DNA from: an uncultured Eubacteriales bacterium
GTDB lineage: Bacteria; Bacillota; Clostridia; Peptostreptococcales; Anaerovoracaceae
Reading direction: 5' to 3'
Assembly (NCBI GenBank): GCA_902786815.1
Contig: CADADV010000014.1
Span: forward strand, 1-64,000
Length of the DNA: 64,000 nt
Of the stretch, positions 1 to 7,977 are shown one piece after another. The notes under the pieces are model-generated. The model did not search any database and was not told the origin of the DNA. It saw only the letters and a list, made by a program, of their open reading frames with translations. The position numbers were made by a program, and so were the translations under genes. Positions within the stretch are counted from its first letter, which is position 1. Each line of letters begins with the position of its first letter.

Positions 1-3000
1 CAAGACATTCGCGCTGGCACCAAACGAGACAGCGGAATTCACATACACATATAAGGTAACGCAGGCGGACATCGATGCGGGAAGCATCACGAACGTGGTC
101 AAGGCGAACGCGACGGCCGAGAGAGGAGACGATCCTGAAGAAGTAAGCGCGACAGCGACCGTGACGGCAGAGGAAGCGGAAGCGAAGCTGAGCGTGACGA
201 AGAGCGCGACGCCAATGAGCGGAGTCGGAGTCGGAAGTACGGTAACATATACTGTAGTCGTAACGAACAGCGGCAACGTGACAGTCAGCGGAATCGAGAT
301 GAAAGATACACTCGTAACGCTAAACGAGCAGGCATTCGATCTGGCACCGGGTAAGGACAAGACGATCACCTACACGTACACGGCAACGCAGGACGATGTG
401 GATGCCGGTGAGATCAAGAACACAGCGACAGCCGCGGGTAAGGATCCGAAGGGCGAAGAAGTCAAAGACAGCGGCGAGGTAACCGTTAAGACCGTTGACA
501 GCGACGCGAAACTGACCGTAACGAAGACAGCAGATCCGACGAAGGATGTGAAGGTCGGAGATACGATCAAGTACACGGTAGTCGTAACGAACAGCGGAAA
601 CGTGACGGTGAAGGATATCACGCTGGATGACAGCCTGGTAACACTGAGCGAGCCAACGTTCGATCTGGCACCGGGTAAGGACAAGACGATCACATATAAC
701 TACACTGTAACGCAGGCTGATGTCGACAAAGGCAAGATCGACAACACGGCGACAGCAAGCGGAAAGGACCCGAAGGGCAAAGACATTGCAAGTTCCGCAA
801 ATGCAGAGGTCAAGACTGTAGCAGCAGATCCGAAACTGACGGTCGAGAAGACAGCAGATCCGGAGAAGAATGTGAAGGTCGGCGACACGGTCAACTACAA
901 GGTCGTTGTAACGAACAGCGGCAACGTGACCATCAGCGACATCACACTTGCAGATACACTGGTACCGCAGAGCGGGGCAGCATTCACGCTGGCACCGAAG
1001 GAAACCAATGAGATCACCTACACTTACACGGTAACGCAGAAAGACGTAGATACCGGCAAGATCGGCAATACGGCGACGGCGACCGGAAAGGATCCGAGCG
1101 GCGAGCCTGTGAATGCAGAAGCCAGCAAGGAAGTCACGACAGTCACAGCCGAACCGGCGCTGACGGTCGAGAAGACAGCAGAACCTGAAAGCGGTGTGAA
1201 GGTCGGCGATACGATCAACTATAAGGTCGTTGTAACGAACAGCGGCAACGTGACAGTCAGCGGCATCACACTTAAAGATACACTGGTACCGCAGAACGTA
1301 GCAGCATTCGAGCTTGCACCGAAGGAAACCAAGGAGATCACGTACTCTTACAAGGTAACGCAGGCTGATATGGATGCGGGCAAGATCGAGAACACAGCGA
1401 CAGCGACCGGTAAGGCTCCGAACGGAGATGACGTGACCGGAACGGATACCGTAACGGTCAAGGCAGCAGATGCAGCAGCGAAGCTGAGCATCACCAAGAA
1501 AGCGAGCCAGATGAGCAACGCGAAGGTCGGAGACGAGATCACATACACCGTCAAGGTCACGAACGATGGCAATGTGACGGTCAACAGCATCGAGCTGAAA
1601 GACAGTCTGGTAACGCTGAGCGAGGCAGCATTCGAGCTTGCACCGGGCGAAACCAAGACGATCACCTACACGTACACGGTAACGCAGGACGATGTGGATG
1701 CCGGTGAATTTACGAACAAGGTAGAAGCAACCGGTAAGGCCGTTAGAGGAAAAGATCCGGAGAAGGCAAGCGCAGAGGTGACAGTAACCGCAGAGGAAGC
1801 GGGAGCCGGACTCAGCATCACGAAGAAGGCGGCCCCGACGAGCGGCGTCAAAGCCGGCGATGAGATCACCTACACGGTAGTGGTCAAGAACGTTGGCAAC
1901 GTCAAGGTGACAAACGGAAGCCTGAAAGACGACCACGCAGACCTGAGCGGCAAGACATTCGAGCTCGCACCTGGAAAGGAGAAGACATTCACCTACACTT
2001 ATAAAGTAGCCCAGGCAGATCTGGATGAAGACGAGATCGTGAATACTGTCAAAGCGAATGCAAAGGCAGTAAGAGGAGATAATCCTGCGGAAGTAACGGC
2101 AACCGCAACAGTAACAACTGCAGAACCTGCAGCGGAACTCGCTATCAAGATGACAGCAGATCCGACCAGCGGTTTGACGGTCGGCGAGACAGTAACGTAC
2201 ACAATTACGGTTACAAACACCGGAAATGTTACAGTAGAGAATGTCACCCTGATAGACGAACTGGACGGCATCGTCCTCGGAGCACTGGACAAGACGACGC
2301 TGAAGCCGGGAGAGAAGGCAACAGCAACGGCGACATACACTGTGACGCAGGCTGACGTGAATGCAGGTAAGATCGTCAATACTGCCATAGCAAATGCGAC
2401 AGCAGTAAGAGGCGCAGATCCTGAGGAAGTTCAGGATACGGTAACCGTTGGTACTGAGGAAGCCGCACCTGCACTGACTGTTAAGAAGTCAGCAAGCAGA
2501 ACGAGCGGACTCAGGGCAGGGGACGTTGTTACTTACACAGTCACAGTAAGGAACACCGGAAATGTCACAATAGAGGGCATCGATGTGAAAGACTCCCTTG
2601 TGAAGTTCAAGGGGAACACTGGAAGAATCGCTTCCCTCGGACCTGGAGATGGTGTGAGACTTACTTATGAGTACACTGTTACGACGGCAGATGTAAATGC
2701 AGGCAAAGTTGTCAACACGGCAACGGCAACAGGTACAGCACCGGATGGCAGCAAGCCGTCAGGAACTGCCAGTGTAACGGCGAGAACAGCCAACCCGCCG
2801 GGACCAGGACCGAATCCGGATCCGGATCCAGATCCTAACCCGACACCTGACAATGGCGGCGGCAATAGAGGCGGCGGCGGTGGAAATCCGGGAGGACCGG
2901 CAGTAGGACCTGCTGCACCGGTAACACCAGCGGTAATCGCTGATCCTCCGACACCAACAACGATCATCGATGATCCAACGCCACAGGCGGTAACAGGATT

Positions 3001-3388
3001 CTGGGCACTGATCAACCTGATTTGTGCGATCCTCACCGTGATCCTTTCACTGATCCTGCTGATCACATACTTCGGTAAGAGACGTGAAGAAGAAGAGACA
3101 GATCAGGAGACAGGAACTGCGACAAGAACAGAGACTGGAGAGGAGACCGGCGAAGAGAAAGAAATCAAGCGAAAGGGTCTGATCAGACTCGCGAGCGTGA
3201 TTCCTGCAATCGTCGCGATCATAGTCTTCATCCTCACAGAGGATATGACCCTGCCGATGCAGATGGTCGACAAGTGGACTCTCCTCATGGTAGTGATCCT
3301 GATCGTTCAGGTCATCGTCGCAATACTCTCTAAGAAGAAAAAAGACGAAGACCAGGATGATGAGACGAGTGCTGAAGCCACAGCATAA
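1..3388 (+). CDS. Giant repeat surface protein, 3' part (5' end outside window)
   Basis: The frame is open from base 2, so the gene begins upstream of the window; the GTG at 95 is only an internal codon. The visible part holds one partial and eight complete repeats of about 105-120 residues. Each starts like LTVTKTADP..VKVGD, runs through YTVVVTNSGNVTV and LAPG, and ends with VTQADVDAGKI.NTATA. These are Ig-like beta-sandwich repeats of the DUF11/DUF7507 type found in clostridial surface proteins. After them come a Pro/Asp then Gly-rich linker (2795-2910) and a C-terminal segment with about three hydrophobic helices separated by charged stretches (about 2990-3340), ending in Lys/Asp/Glu-rich sequence. 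There is no LPxTG motif, so anchoring is probably by the C-terminal helices. An adhesive or stalk role is inferred. The repeats are also similar at DNA level. Confidence 0.85.
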   Translation, partial: KTFALAPNETAEFTYTYKVTQADIDAGSITNVVKANATAERGDDPEEVSATATVTAEEAEAKLSVTKSATPMSGVGVGSTVTYTVVVTNSGNVTVSGIEMKDTLVTLNEQAFDLAPGKDKTITYTYTATQDDVDAGEIKNTATAAGKDPKGEEVKDSGEVTVKTVDSDAKLTVTKTADPTKDVKVGDTIKYTVVVTNSGNVTVKDITLDDSLVTLSEPTFDLAPGKDKTITYNYTVTQADVDKGKIDNTATASGKDPKGKDIASSANAEVKTVAADPKLTVEKTADPEKNVKVGDTVNYKVVVTNSGNVTISDITLADTLVPQSGAAFTLAPKETNEITYTYTVTQKDVDTGKIGNTATATGKDPSGEPVNAEASKEVTTVTAEPALTVEKTAEPESGVKVGDTINYKVVVTNSGNVTVSGITLKDTLVPQNVAAFELAPKETKEITYSYKVTQADMDAGKIENTATATGKAPNGDDVTGTDTVTVKAADAAAKLSITKKASQMSNAKVGDEITYTVKVTNDGNVTVNSIELKDSLVTLSEAAFELAPGETKTITYTYTVTQDDVDAGEFTNKVEATGKAVRGKDPEKASAEVTVTAEEAGAGLSITKKAAPTSGVKAGDEITYTVVVKNVGNVKVTNGSLKDDHADLSGKTFELAPGKEKTFTYTYKVAQADLDEDEIVNTVKANAKAVRGDNPAEVTATATVTTAEPAAELAIKMTADPTSGLTVGETVTYTITVTNTGNVTVENVTLIDELDGIVLGALDKTTLKPGEKATATATYTVTQADVNAGKIVNTAIANATAVRGADPEEVQDTVTVGTEEAAPALTVKKSASRTSGLRAGDVVTYTVTVRNTGNVTIEGIDVKDSLVKFKGNTGRIASLGPGDGVRLTYEYTVTTADVNAGKVVNTATATGTAPDGSKPSGTASVTARTANPPGPGPNPDPDPDPNPTPDNGGGNRGGGGGNPGGPAVGPAAPVTPAVIADPPTPTTIIDDPTPQAVTGFWALINLICAILTVILSLILLITYFGKRREEEETDQETGTATRTETGEETGEEKEIKRKGLIRLASVIPAIVAIIVFILTEDMTLPMQMVDKWTLLMVVILIVQVIVAILSKKKKDEDQDDETSAEATA

Positions 3389-3400
3389 AACAACAGTAAA

Positions 3401-3433
3401 GAGACTGCCGCGCTAAATTGGTGCGGCAGTCTC
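3401..3433 (+). terminator. Hairpin after surface-protein gene
   Basis: A perfect 11-bp inverted repeat (GAGACTGCCGC / GCGGCAGTCTC) with an 11-base loop starts 12 bases after the stop codon. No clear T-run follows, so it may act as an mRNA 3' end or need a factor such as Rho. Confidence 0.6.
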
Positions 3434-3472
3434 CGGCCTATACATTATGATTATTTGAAAGGAATTAAGAAA

Positions 3473-3679
3473 ATGATCGTAATAGACAGAACCAAATGTG
3501 TTAGCTGCGGTGCATGCAGCACGATGACGCTCACTTTCACCTGCCTGCAGAACACAGGCGATTACGAACTCTATGCGGAGCCTCCTAAACAGGACCGCGA
3601 CTATGTGCAGAGGATCATGCGGGAATGCTGGGCACACTGCATCTATCTCAGCGGCGACACCTGGGAAGAGGATGAATAG
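3473..3679 (+). CDS. Small ferredoxin-like iron-sulfur protein
   Basis: The 68-residue product begins MIVIDRTKCVSCGAC. It has a Cys-x2-Cys-x2-Cys group at residues 9-15, another Cys near 24, and a CWAHC group near the C terminus, which could complete one [4Fe-4S] cluster. It is rich in acidic residues at the end. The start is placed at ATG 3473, preceded by GAAAGGAAT; an upstream in-frame TTG at 3455 would lie before this ribosome site. It is a monocistronic gene with hairpins on both sides. A role as a small electron carrier is inferred. The cysteine spacing is not that of a standard two-cluster clostridial ferredoxin, so the partner is unknown. Confidence 0.7.
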   Translation: MIVIDRTKCVSCGACSTMTLTFTCLQNTGDYELYAEPPKQDRDYVQRIMRECWAHCIYLSGDTWEEDE

Positions 3680-3683
3680 CGAA

Positions 3684-3746
3684 GCGGGTGCAAAACCCGC
3701 AAAGCCTAAGACAGAAAACCTAAGATGGAAACATCTCAGGCTTTTT
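3684..3746 (+). terminator. Two hairpins plus T-run between converging genes
   Basis: The first hairpin is GCGGGT-gcaaa-ACCCGC (3684-3700). The second is CCTAAGATG-gaaa-CATCTCAGG (3719-3740), one wobble, followed by CTTTTTC. It ends the ferredoxin transcript and overlaps the stop codon of the converging reverse-strand gene. Confidence 0.65.
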
Positions 3747-4561
3747 CATTTTTTGCGTGATTCGAGTTTCCAGAACGCGCAGGGAGAGCCGGTGATGCAC
3801 TTGCCACAGACTTCGCTGCCAACGCTGTTTGCGCCGCTGCCGTCTTCATTCGTATAGGAACTTCCGAACTGCGTATAGATCTTCGCGTTTTCCTTGCAGA
3901 CGGCGTAGCATTTGAAACGGTCATATCCATCATAGGTCAGAGCACCGGTCGGGCAATGCTTCACACAGGCACCGCAGGTGCCGTTTTTCTTATACAGACA
4001 GTATTCTACTGTCAGAGGCTGGTCTGCCTCCAGATCCAGATTTGTGAGGACGGTGCTGAAGCGGCCGCAGCAGCCGCAGCGTGTCAGCAACATGTTGTTC
4101 AGGCCGAAGGTGCCAAGCCCTGCCGCGTAGGCGATGTGCCTCTGGGACCAGTCGCTGATGAGCCGGTCCTGGTAGAAGGTCACAGCCTTTGGCGTGATGC
4201 CTGCATGTCCTGCCTTTGCATGAATGAAACGGATGATTTCTTCGTTCAATTCAGCAAAGAGCGCATTGGTTTCCTCATAAGCCCGGGCCCACTCAGGGGA
4301 GGCAGTGATTCCGCCGGTGCGGTTAGATTTCGCCAGGTCCTTCGTGAAGGGCACGTAGTACGCGATGATGGTCTTCACGTCGGGAAGGATGTTCTGCGGC
4401 AGTTCATGGGTAGGGCTGACGACCTGCGGCAGACTCTGGATGTAGGGATGCCATGCGTCTGCAAAACCCACAAGAGGCTCGCCGTAACAGGTGGCGATTT
4501 CCTCCCGCTGCTGGTACTCTGAAATATACGTTTGGATCAATTCCCGGATCTGCTGCTTCAT
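3746..4561 (-). CDS. QueG-like double [4Fe-4S] protein (epoxyqueuosine reductase family)
   Basis: The 271-residue product resembles the epoxyqueuosine reductase family. It has a central region with YQDRLISDWSQRHIAYAAGLG and FGLNNMLLT, then a cysteine-rich part with CGCCGRF, CGACVKHCPTGAL, a further CYAVC and a terminal CGKC..SPC. Only the second resembles a classic ferredoxin cluster site. True QueG is a cobalamin enzyme acting on tRNA; many anaerobes carry shorter QueG-like relatives of unknown substrate, and this is more like those. The start is at ATG 4561, which has GGGGTG just upstream; ATGs at 4573 and 4582 are in frame but lack a site. The reverse promoter is unclear. Read-through from the toxin promoter at 4810-4838 is possible. 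Confidence 0.7.
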   Translation of the reverse strand: MKQQIRELIQTYISEYQQREEIATCYGEPLVGFADAWHPYIQSLPQVVSPTHELPQNILPDVKTIIAYYVPFTKDLAKSNRTGGITASPEWARAYEETNALFAELNEEIIRFIHAKAGHAGITPKAVTFYQDRLISDWSQRHIAYAAGLGTFGLNNMLLTRCGCCGRFSTVLTNLDLEADQPLTVEYCLYKKNGTCGACVKHCPTGALTYDGYDRFKCYAVCKENAKIYTQFGSSYTNEDGSGANSVGSEVCGKCITGSPCAFWKLESRKK

Positions 4562-4591
4562 GATGCACCCCATGAATAACAATACTGCATG

Positions 4592-4620
4592 TTGACATTT
4601 CTCTTGGCTGATGATATCTT
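4592..4620 (+). promoter_or_regulatory. Sigma-A promoter of antitoxin RNA
   Basis: TTGACA (4592-4597), 17-base spacer, TATCTT (4615-4620). It points rightward into a short stretch with no reading frame, toward the 3' end of the reverse-strand toxin gene. Predicted start is near 4627. Confidence 0.7.
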
Positions 4621-4626
4621 CTAATC

Positions 4627-4701
4627 GAGGGGATTGCCGCTTGTCGTATGGCGGCTCAACCCTTGTGTTTTGCCGTCAACGTAAGTTGGCGGTTATTTTT
4701 T
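4627..4701 (+). ncRNA. Putative antisense antitoxin RNA of a type I module
   Basis: This is an RNA of roughly 75 nt, predicted from the promoter at 4592-4620 to a terminator. It would fold into a first hairpin (GGGattGCCGC ... GGCGGCtcaaCCC, about 4630-4662) and a terminator hairpin CCGTCAAC-gtaa-GTTGGCGG (4673-4692) followed by TTATTTTTT. It is antisense to the 3' untranslated region of the toxin transcript and its T-run overlaps the toxin stop codon. This is the usual geometry of TxpA/RatA-type systems, where the antisense RNA blocks or degrades the toxin mRNA. Both ends are predictions from the sequence only. Confidence 0.6.
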
Positions 4702-4785
4702 ATGATTGATCCCCTGGAGAATCAATCCCATAATCCCAATGACCACCAGCAGTAGTGAGCACAGCTCATCTAAAGTGATGTGCAT
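4693..4785 (-). CDS. 30-residue holin-like type I toxin peptide
   Basis: The peptide reads as a short polar N terminus (MHITLDEL), one hydrophobic helix (CSLLLVVIGIMGLILQ) and a basic tail ending NHKK. This is the pattern of small membrane toxins in Firmicutes type I systems (TxpA/BsrG/holin-like toxin families). It has its own strong promoter, a leader of only about 20 nt with AAGGGG 11 bases before the ATG, and a converging antisense RNA at its 3' end. Expected action is insertion in the membrane with loss of potential when the RNA antitoxin is missing. Assignment rests on layout plus peptide pattern; no search was run. Confidence 0.65.
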   Translation of the reverse strand: MHITLDELCSLLLVVIGIMGLILQGINHKK

Positions 4786-4809
4786 TGGCCGGCAAACCCC
4801 TTCATATGC

Positions 4810-4838
4810 ATCGTATCATTTAGAACAATAATTGTCAA
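4810..4838 (-). promoter_or_regulatory. Sigma-A promoter of toxin gene
   Basis: On the reverse strand TTGACA (4838-4833), 17-base spacer, TACGAT (4815-4810). The start is expected near 4803, about 18 bases before the toxin ATG at 4785. Confidence 0.75.
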
Positions 4839-4921
4839 TAATTTCCATTTAGATCATGTAAAGAATCACAACTGCAGGGATCATATCAACGAAAACACTA
4901 ACAATTCCGAAGCCATAGGGT

Positions 4922-4927
4922 TATACT
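4922..4927 (+). promoter_or_regulatory. Possible -10 box before PAP2 gene
   Basis: TATACT lies 9 bases before the ATG at 4937. No good -35 is visible at 17 bases. If it is used, the message would begin within a few bases of the start codon. Confidence 0.35.
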
Positions 4928-4936
4928 AATAAAAGA

Positions 4937-5689
4937 ATGAAAACCGACGAAAAGAATAAACCGAAAATGGAACAAAATATAACGGCACGTGAGCAGCGTA
5001 CGCCAACACCAACACCAACAATGCGCGTAGCAGCCCGCAGGATCGCGGGTGCAGCAGCGCTGGCGGTCTTTGTTGTGCTTCTTATCTGCGTCCTGACAGA
5101 GCACACAGCCGGGTTTGATGATCCGGTCAGGGAGTTCTTTTACGGTCTCCGCGCAGAGTGGCTCACCGAGATCGCTGTTGCGATTACAATGATGGCAGAT
5201 AAGAGAGTCATCATAGGCATCTGCATCCTGCTGCTGATCATTCCGCAGACCCGCTTGCGGTTCGGGGTGCCGCTGTCTGCTGGCGCGCTGAGTGTGACGA
5301 TCGTGAACTCCACCATCAAACACCTCGTGCAGCGCGCACGTCCGGATGTGCTGCATCTTGTGGTAGAACACGGGCATTCCTTTCCGAGCGGACATTCCAT
5401 CACCAGCCTGTTCTTTTACGGTTTGGCCATCTGGCTGGTTTGGCGGCATGTGAAGAATCCGGTTGTGAGGAGGGTCCTGACGATACTTCTGGCGATTCCG
5501 ATGCTTCTGATCGGACCGACGCGGATCTACCTTGGCGTACATTATCCGACGGACGTTCTGGCCGCCTGGTGTCTGGCTATCGTCGCTATTGTGTTGGTCA
5601 TAGAGATCAACGAGGCGATTGGGAAGAGAGCTGCAACACGAAAACTAGAGGAGTTAGACAATGAACAAAGAACTGAAGAAACTGACTAA
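4937..5689 (+). CDS. PAP2-family membrane phosphatase
   Basis: The 250-residue membrane protein has the three phosphatase blocks of the PAP2 superfamily: KHLVQRARP (near residue 123-131), SFPSGHS (near 151-157) and TRIYLGVHYPTD (near 195-206, with Thr where Ser is common). About six membrane helices are visible after a polar Thr/Pro-containing N terminus. Likely substrates are undecaprenyl pyrophosphate or other lipid phosphates at the outer face of the membrane. It overlaps the next gene by 29 bases, so the two are probably co-translated. There is no clear ribosome site at ATG 4937; starts at 4967 and 5021 are possible but no better. Confidence 0.8.
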   Translation: MKTDEKNKPKMEQNITAREQRTPTPTPTMRVAARRIAGAAALAVFVVLLICVLTEHTAGFDDPVREFFYGLRAEWLTEIAVAITMMADKRVIIGICILLLIIPQTRLRFGVPLSAGALSVTIVNSTIKHLVQRARPDVLHLVVEHGHSFPSGHSITSLFFYGLAIWLVWRHVKNPVVRRVLTILLAIPMLLIGPTRIYLGVHYPTDVLAAWCLAIVAIVLVIEINEAIGKRAATRKLEELDNEQRTEETD

Positions 5690-6179
5690 GGAACAGCTCA
5701 TAGAGTTGGCGGAAATATACTCGAAGAACTGGCTGGCCTGCGACGGTCTGTGGTTCCAGGCGGTCGAACGGCGGCACGGGATGGATGGCGCCATGGACTG
5801 CGACAAAGAGATATGGAGATCCTTCACGGTGACAGAAGCGAAGCGGATCAAAGCGTTCCTTGGGCTGCCGGACAGAGCCGGACTCGAAGGACTGGAGCAG
5901 GCCATGCGGTTCCGGCTGTACGCCAACCTGAACGACGAAGAGTACATCATCGATGGAAACAGGATGATCTACAGAACGCTGAACTGCCGCGTCCAGCGGG
6001 CGAGGAGCCGCAAGGGCATGGAGTGGCATCCGTGCAAGGCGATCGGGGAAATCGAATACGCGGAATTTGCGAAGGTGATCGACGACCGCATTTCATGCAA
6101 ATGCATCAGCTGCTATCCGGACATCACAGAGAGCGAACGAGAAGGCTGTTGCGCGTGGGAGTTTACATTGGCAACGTGA
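5661..6179 (+). CDS. DUF6125-like cytosolic protein
   Basis: The 172-residue soluble protein begins MNKELKKLTKEQLIELAEIY and contains NWLACDGLWFQAVERRHGMDGA, then a middle block with NRMIYRTLNCRVQRARSRKG, and a C-terminal cysteine group (CKCISCYPD ... CCAWEF). This pattern matches a family of uncharacterised clostridial proteins (DUF6125). The clustered cysteines suggest metal or iron-sulfur binding, which is inference. Its start lies inside the 3' end of the PAP2 gene, after GAGG-like sequence. A deformylase-nitroreductase gene follows 23 bases downstream. Confidence 0.6.
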   Translation: MNKELKKLTKEQLIELAEIYSKNWLACDGLWFQAVERRHGMDGAMDCDKEIWRSFTVTEAKRIKAFLGLPDRAGLEGLEQAMRFRLYANLNDEEYIIDGNRMIYRTLNCRVQRARSRKGMEWHPCKAIGEIEYAEFAKVIDDRISCKCISCYPDITESEREGCCAWEFTLAT

Positions 6180-6202
6180 CTGTTGTAGGAGGAAGAATTA
6201 AA

Positions 6203-7180
6203 ATGGAACGAGATATATTGCTGTTGGGGGACCCGCGTCTGTACGAGGTCTCAGAAGAAGTAACGCGTGAAGAACTGGAAGAGCTGCGGCCGGTCTTCAC
6301 AGATCTGTTCGACTGCATCAGCCGGATCCAGCGCGACTATGGATTCGGGCGGGCGATCGCAGCGCCGCAGATCGGCGTGCAAAAGCGTCTGATCTGCATG
6401 CTGACGGACAAGCCCTATGTGTTCATCAACCCGACTCTGGAATTTGTGGGGGATGAGATGATGGAGGTCATGGATGACTGCATGTCATTCCCGAACCTGC
6501 TGGTGCGCGTGCAGCGCTACCGCCACTGCCTCCTCCGGTACAAGGATGAAAACTGGGAGGACAGGGAGATGCGTATGGATGATGACATGTCGGAACTGAT
6601 CCAGCACGAATATGATCATCTGGACGGGATCCTCTCGACCATGCGCGCAGTTGATGAGAAGGCCTTTGCGGTACGGGAAAACAAGCCGAGGATCCTGCCC
6701 GAGATCGTAAACCGCAGGAGTATCCGCAGCTATTCAGATGAAGAGGTTACCGACGAACAGGTCGATTGTCTCATTGAAGCGGCCAGGCTCGCGCCGTCCG
6801 GTTCCAACAAACAGCCGTGGGACTTCATCGTGGTCCGGTCCTACCAGATGCGCGAAAAGATCAGCTCTATCGATCACAACCAGAAGTGGATGCTGACGGC
6901 GCCGGTCTTCATTGTGTGCATCGGAAATGAAAAGTACAGGGGAGACGGTGATATGGAGCGCGTCATCCGTGACAGCGCCATCGCGACGGAACACATTCTC
7001 CTCCAGGCAGAGCACATGGGACTTGGCGCCTGCTGGACCGGTTGGTTCGATCAGAACGAAATGCGCAGCGCCTTGGGGCTGGATGAGCGCTGTTATGTCA
7101 TCGGCGTCGTGACCATAGGCTACCCTGACGGACAGCCGGTAGAGACCGGCAGGCGGAGCCTGGAGTACAGGGAACTGTGA
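6203..7180 (+). CDS. Peptide deformylase - nitroreductase fusion
   Basis: The 325-residue protein has two domains. Residues about 1-150 are a peptide deformylase with GFGRAIAAPQ (47-56), the metal cysteine in DDCMS (Cys93, replacing EGCLS) and HEYDH (135-139), so all metal ligands and the catalytic Glu are kept. Residues about 163-325 are a flavin nitroreductase with NRRSIRSYSDEEV, APSGSNKQPW and HMGLGACWTG. The ATG at 6203 follows GTAGGAGGAAG; the frame is open upstream but without a ribosome site. The first domain would remove formyl groups from nascent peptides, the second would reduce a substrate with NAD(P)H. No frameshift or stop lies between the domains. The fusion is unusual to me. 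Confidence 0.8.
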   Translation: MERDILLLGDPRLYEVSEEVTREELEELRPVFTDLFDCISRIQRDYGFGRAIAAPQIGVQKRLICMLTDKPYVFINPTLEFVGDEMMEVMDDCMSFPNLLVRVQRYRHCLLRYKDENWEDREMRMDDDMSELIQHEYDHLDGILSTMRAVDEKAFAVRENKPRILPEIVNRRSIRSYSDEEVTDEQVDCLIEAARLAPSGSNKQPWDFIVVRSYQMREKISSIDHNQKWMLTAPVFIVCIGNEKYRGDGDMERVIRDSAIATEHILLQAEHMGLGACWTGWFDQNEMRSALGLDERCYVIGVVTIGYPDGQPVETGRRSLEYREL

Positions 7181-7201
7181 CAACAGGACGGCTGATTGCC
7201 C

Positions 7202-7231
7202 TTGATTAACCAACAGGGCCTCTGCTAAAAT
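7202..7231 (+). promoter_or_regulatory. Possible promoter of AIM24-like gene
   Basis: TTGATT (7202-7207), 18-base spacer, TAAAAT (7226-7231), 46 bases before the ATG at 7278. Confidence 0.4.
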
Positions 7232-7277
7232 ATACGACATAAGTTAGATAAAACCAGGGTTAAAAGGGAGGAACAAT

Positions 7278-7961
7278 ATGAATTACGAAATCATCGGCGG
7301 AGCTTTCCCGGCAGTCAAATGTGTGCTGCAGAAAGGGGAAGCCATGAAATGCGAAGGCGGATCCATGAGTTGGATGGACAGAGGTCTGGAAATGTCCACA
7401 GAAGGCGGCGGCGGCTTGGGAAGAGCCCTGGGCAGAGCGCTTTCAGGAGAGAAGATATTCTTTAACCGGTTTGCGTGCAAGGCAGACCAGGGAGAAATCG
7501 TATTCTCATCGTCCTTCCCGGGATGTATCATCCCGATCCAGCTGCAGGCGGGACAGACGATCATCGCACAGAAAGATGCGTTTCTGGCGTGTGAGGAATC
7601 CGTAGACGTGTCGGTACACGTTCATGAGAAAATCGGCGGCGGTCTCTTCGGCGGTCTGGGGTTCATCATGCAGAAGTTCACAGGCCCGGGCATGGTGTTC
7701 CTCGAAATCGACGGCGCACTCGAGAAATATGAGCTGGCTCCGGGACAGGTCAAAGTCATCGATGGCCCGCACCTGGCGATCATGGGAAGCAGCGTAAAAT
7801 TCCACATTGAGCGCATCAAGGGTGCGAAGAACATGATCTTCGGCGGAGAAGGACTCTTCAATACGATTGTAGAAGGTCCGGGAAACATCTGGCTGCAGAC
7901 GCTTCCGCTGCCGAATGTAGCCCAGCAGATCGCCAAGTATATCCCGACGTCATCAGACTGA
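7278..7961 (+). CDS. AIM24 / TIGR00266-family protein
   Basis: The 227-residue protein begins MNYEIIGGAFPAVKC and has the features of the AIM24 beta-sandwich family: an early LQKGEAMKCEGGSMSWMD, Gly-rich loop segments (EGGGGLGRALGRALSGE, KIGGGLFGGLGF), a central FSSSFPGCIIPIQL and a terminal GPGNIWLQTLPLP. Bacterial members are cytosolic proteins of unknown role, and the family name comes from a yeast mitochondrial protein. The start at 7278 follows GGGAGGAACAAT. The P1 peptidase follows after 16 bases, so these two probably share a message. Confidence 0.85.
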   Translation: MNYEIIGGAFPAVKCVLQKGEAMKCEGGSMSWMDRGLEMSTEGGGGLGRALGRALSGEKIFFNRFACKADQGEIVFSSSFPGCIIPIQLQAGQTIIAQKDAFLACEESVDVSVHVHEKIGGGLFGGLGFIMQKFTGPGMVFLEIDGALEKYELAPGQVKVIDGPHLAIMGSSVKFHIERIKGAKNMIFGGEGLFNTIVEGPGNIWLQTLPLPNVAQQIAKYIPTSSD

Positions 7962-7977
7962 TAAAGGAGCAGACAGT

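Noticed and set aside
320-1936. A 538-codon open frame on the reverse strand within the surface protein gene
   Set aside because: It mirrors the periodic composition of the forward repeats, has no ribosome site, and its product is Cys/Arg-rich without domain pattern.
4839-4936. Possible small gene between the toxin promoter and PAP2
   Set aside because: No start with a ribosome site and only very short frames.
5750-6202. Upstream extension of the deformylase-nitroreductase frame
   Set aside because: It lies inside the DUF6125 gene in another frame and encodes Arg/Gly-rich sequence without a ribosome site.
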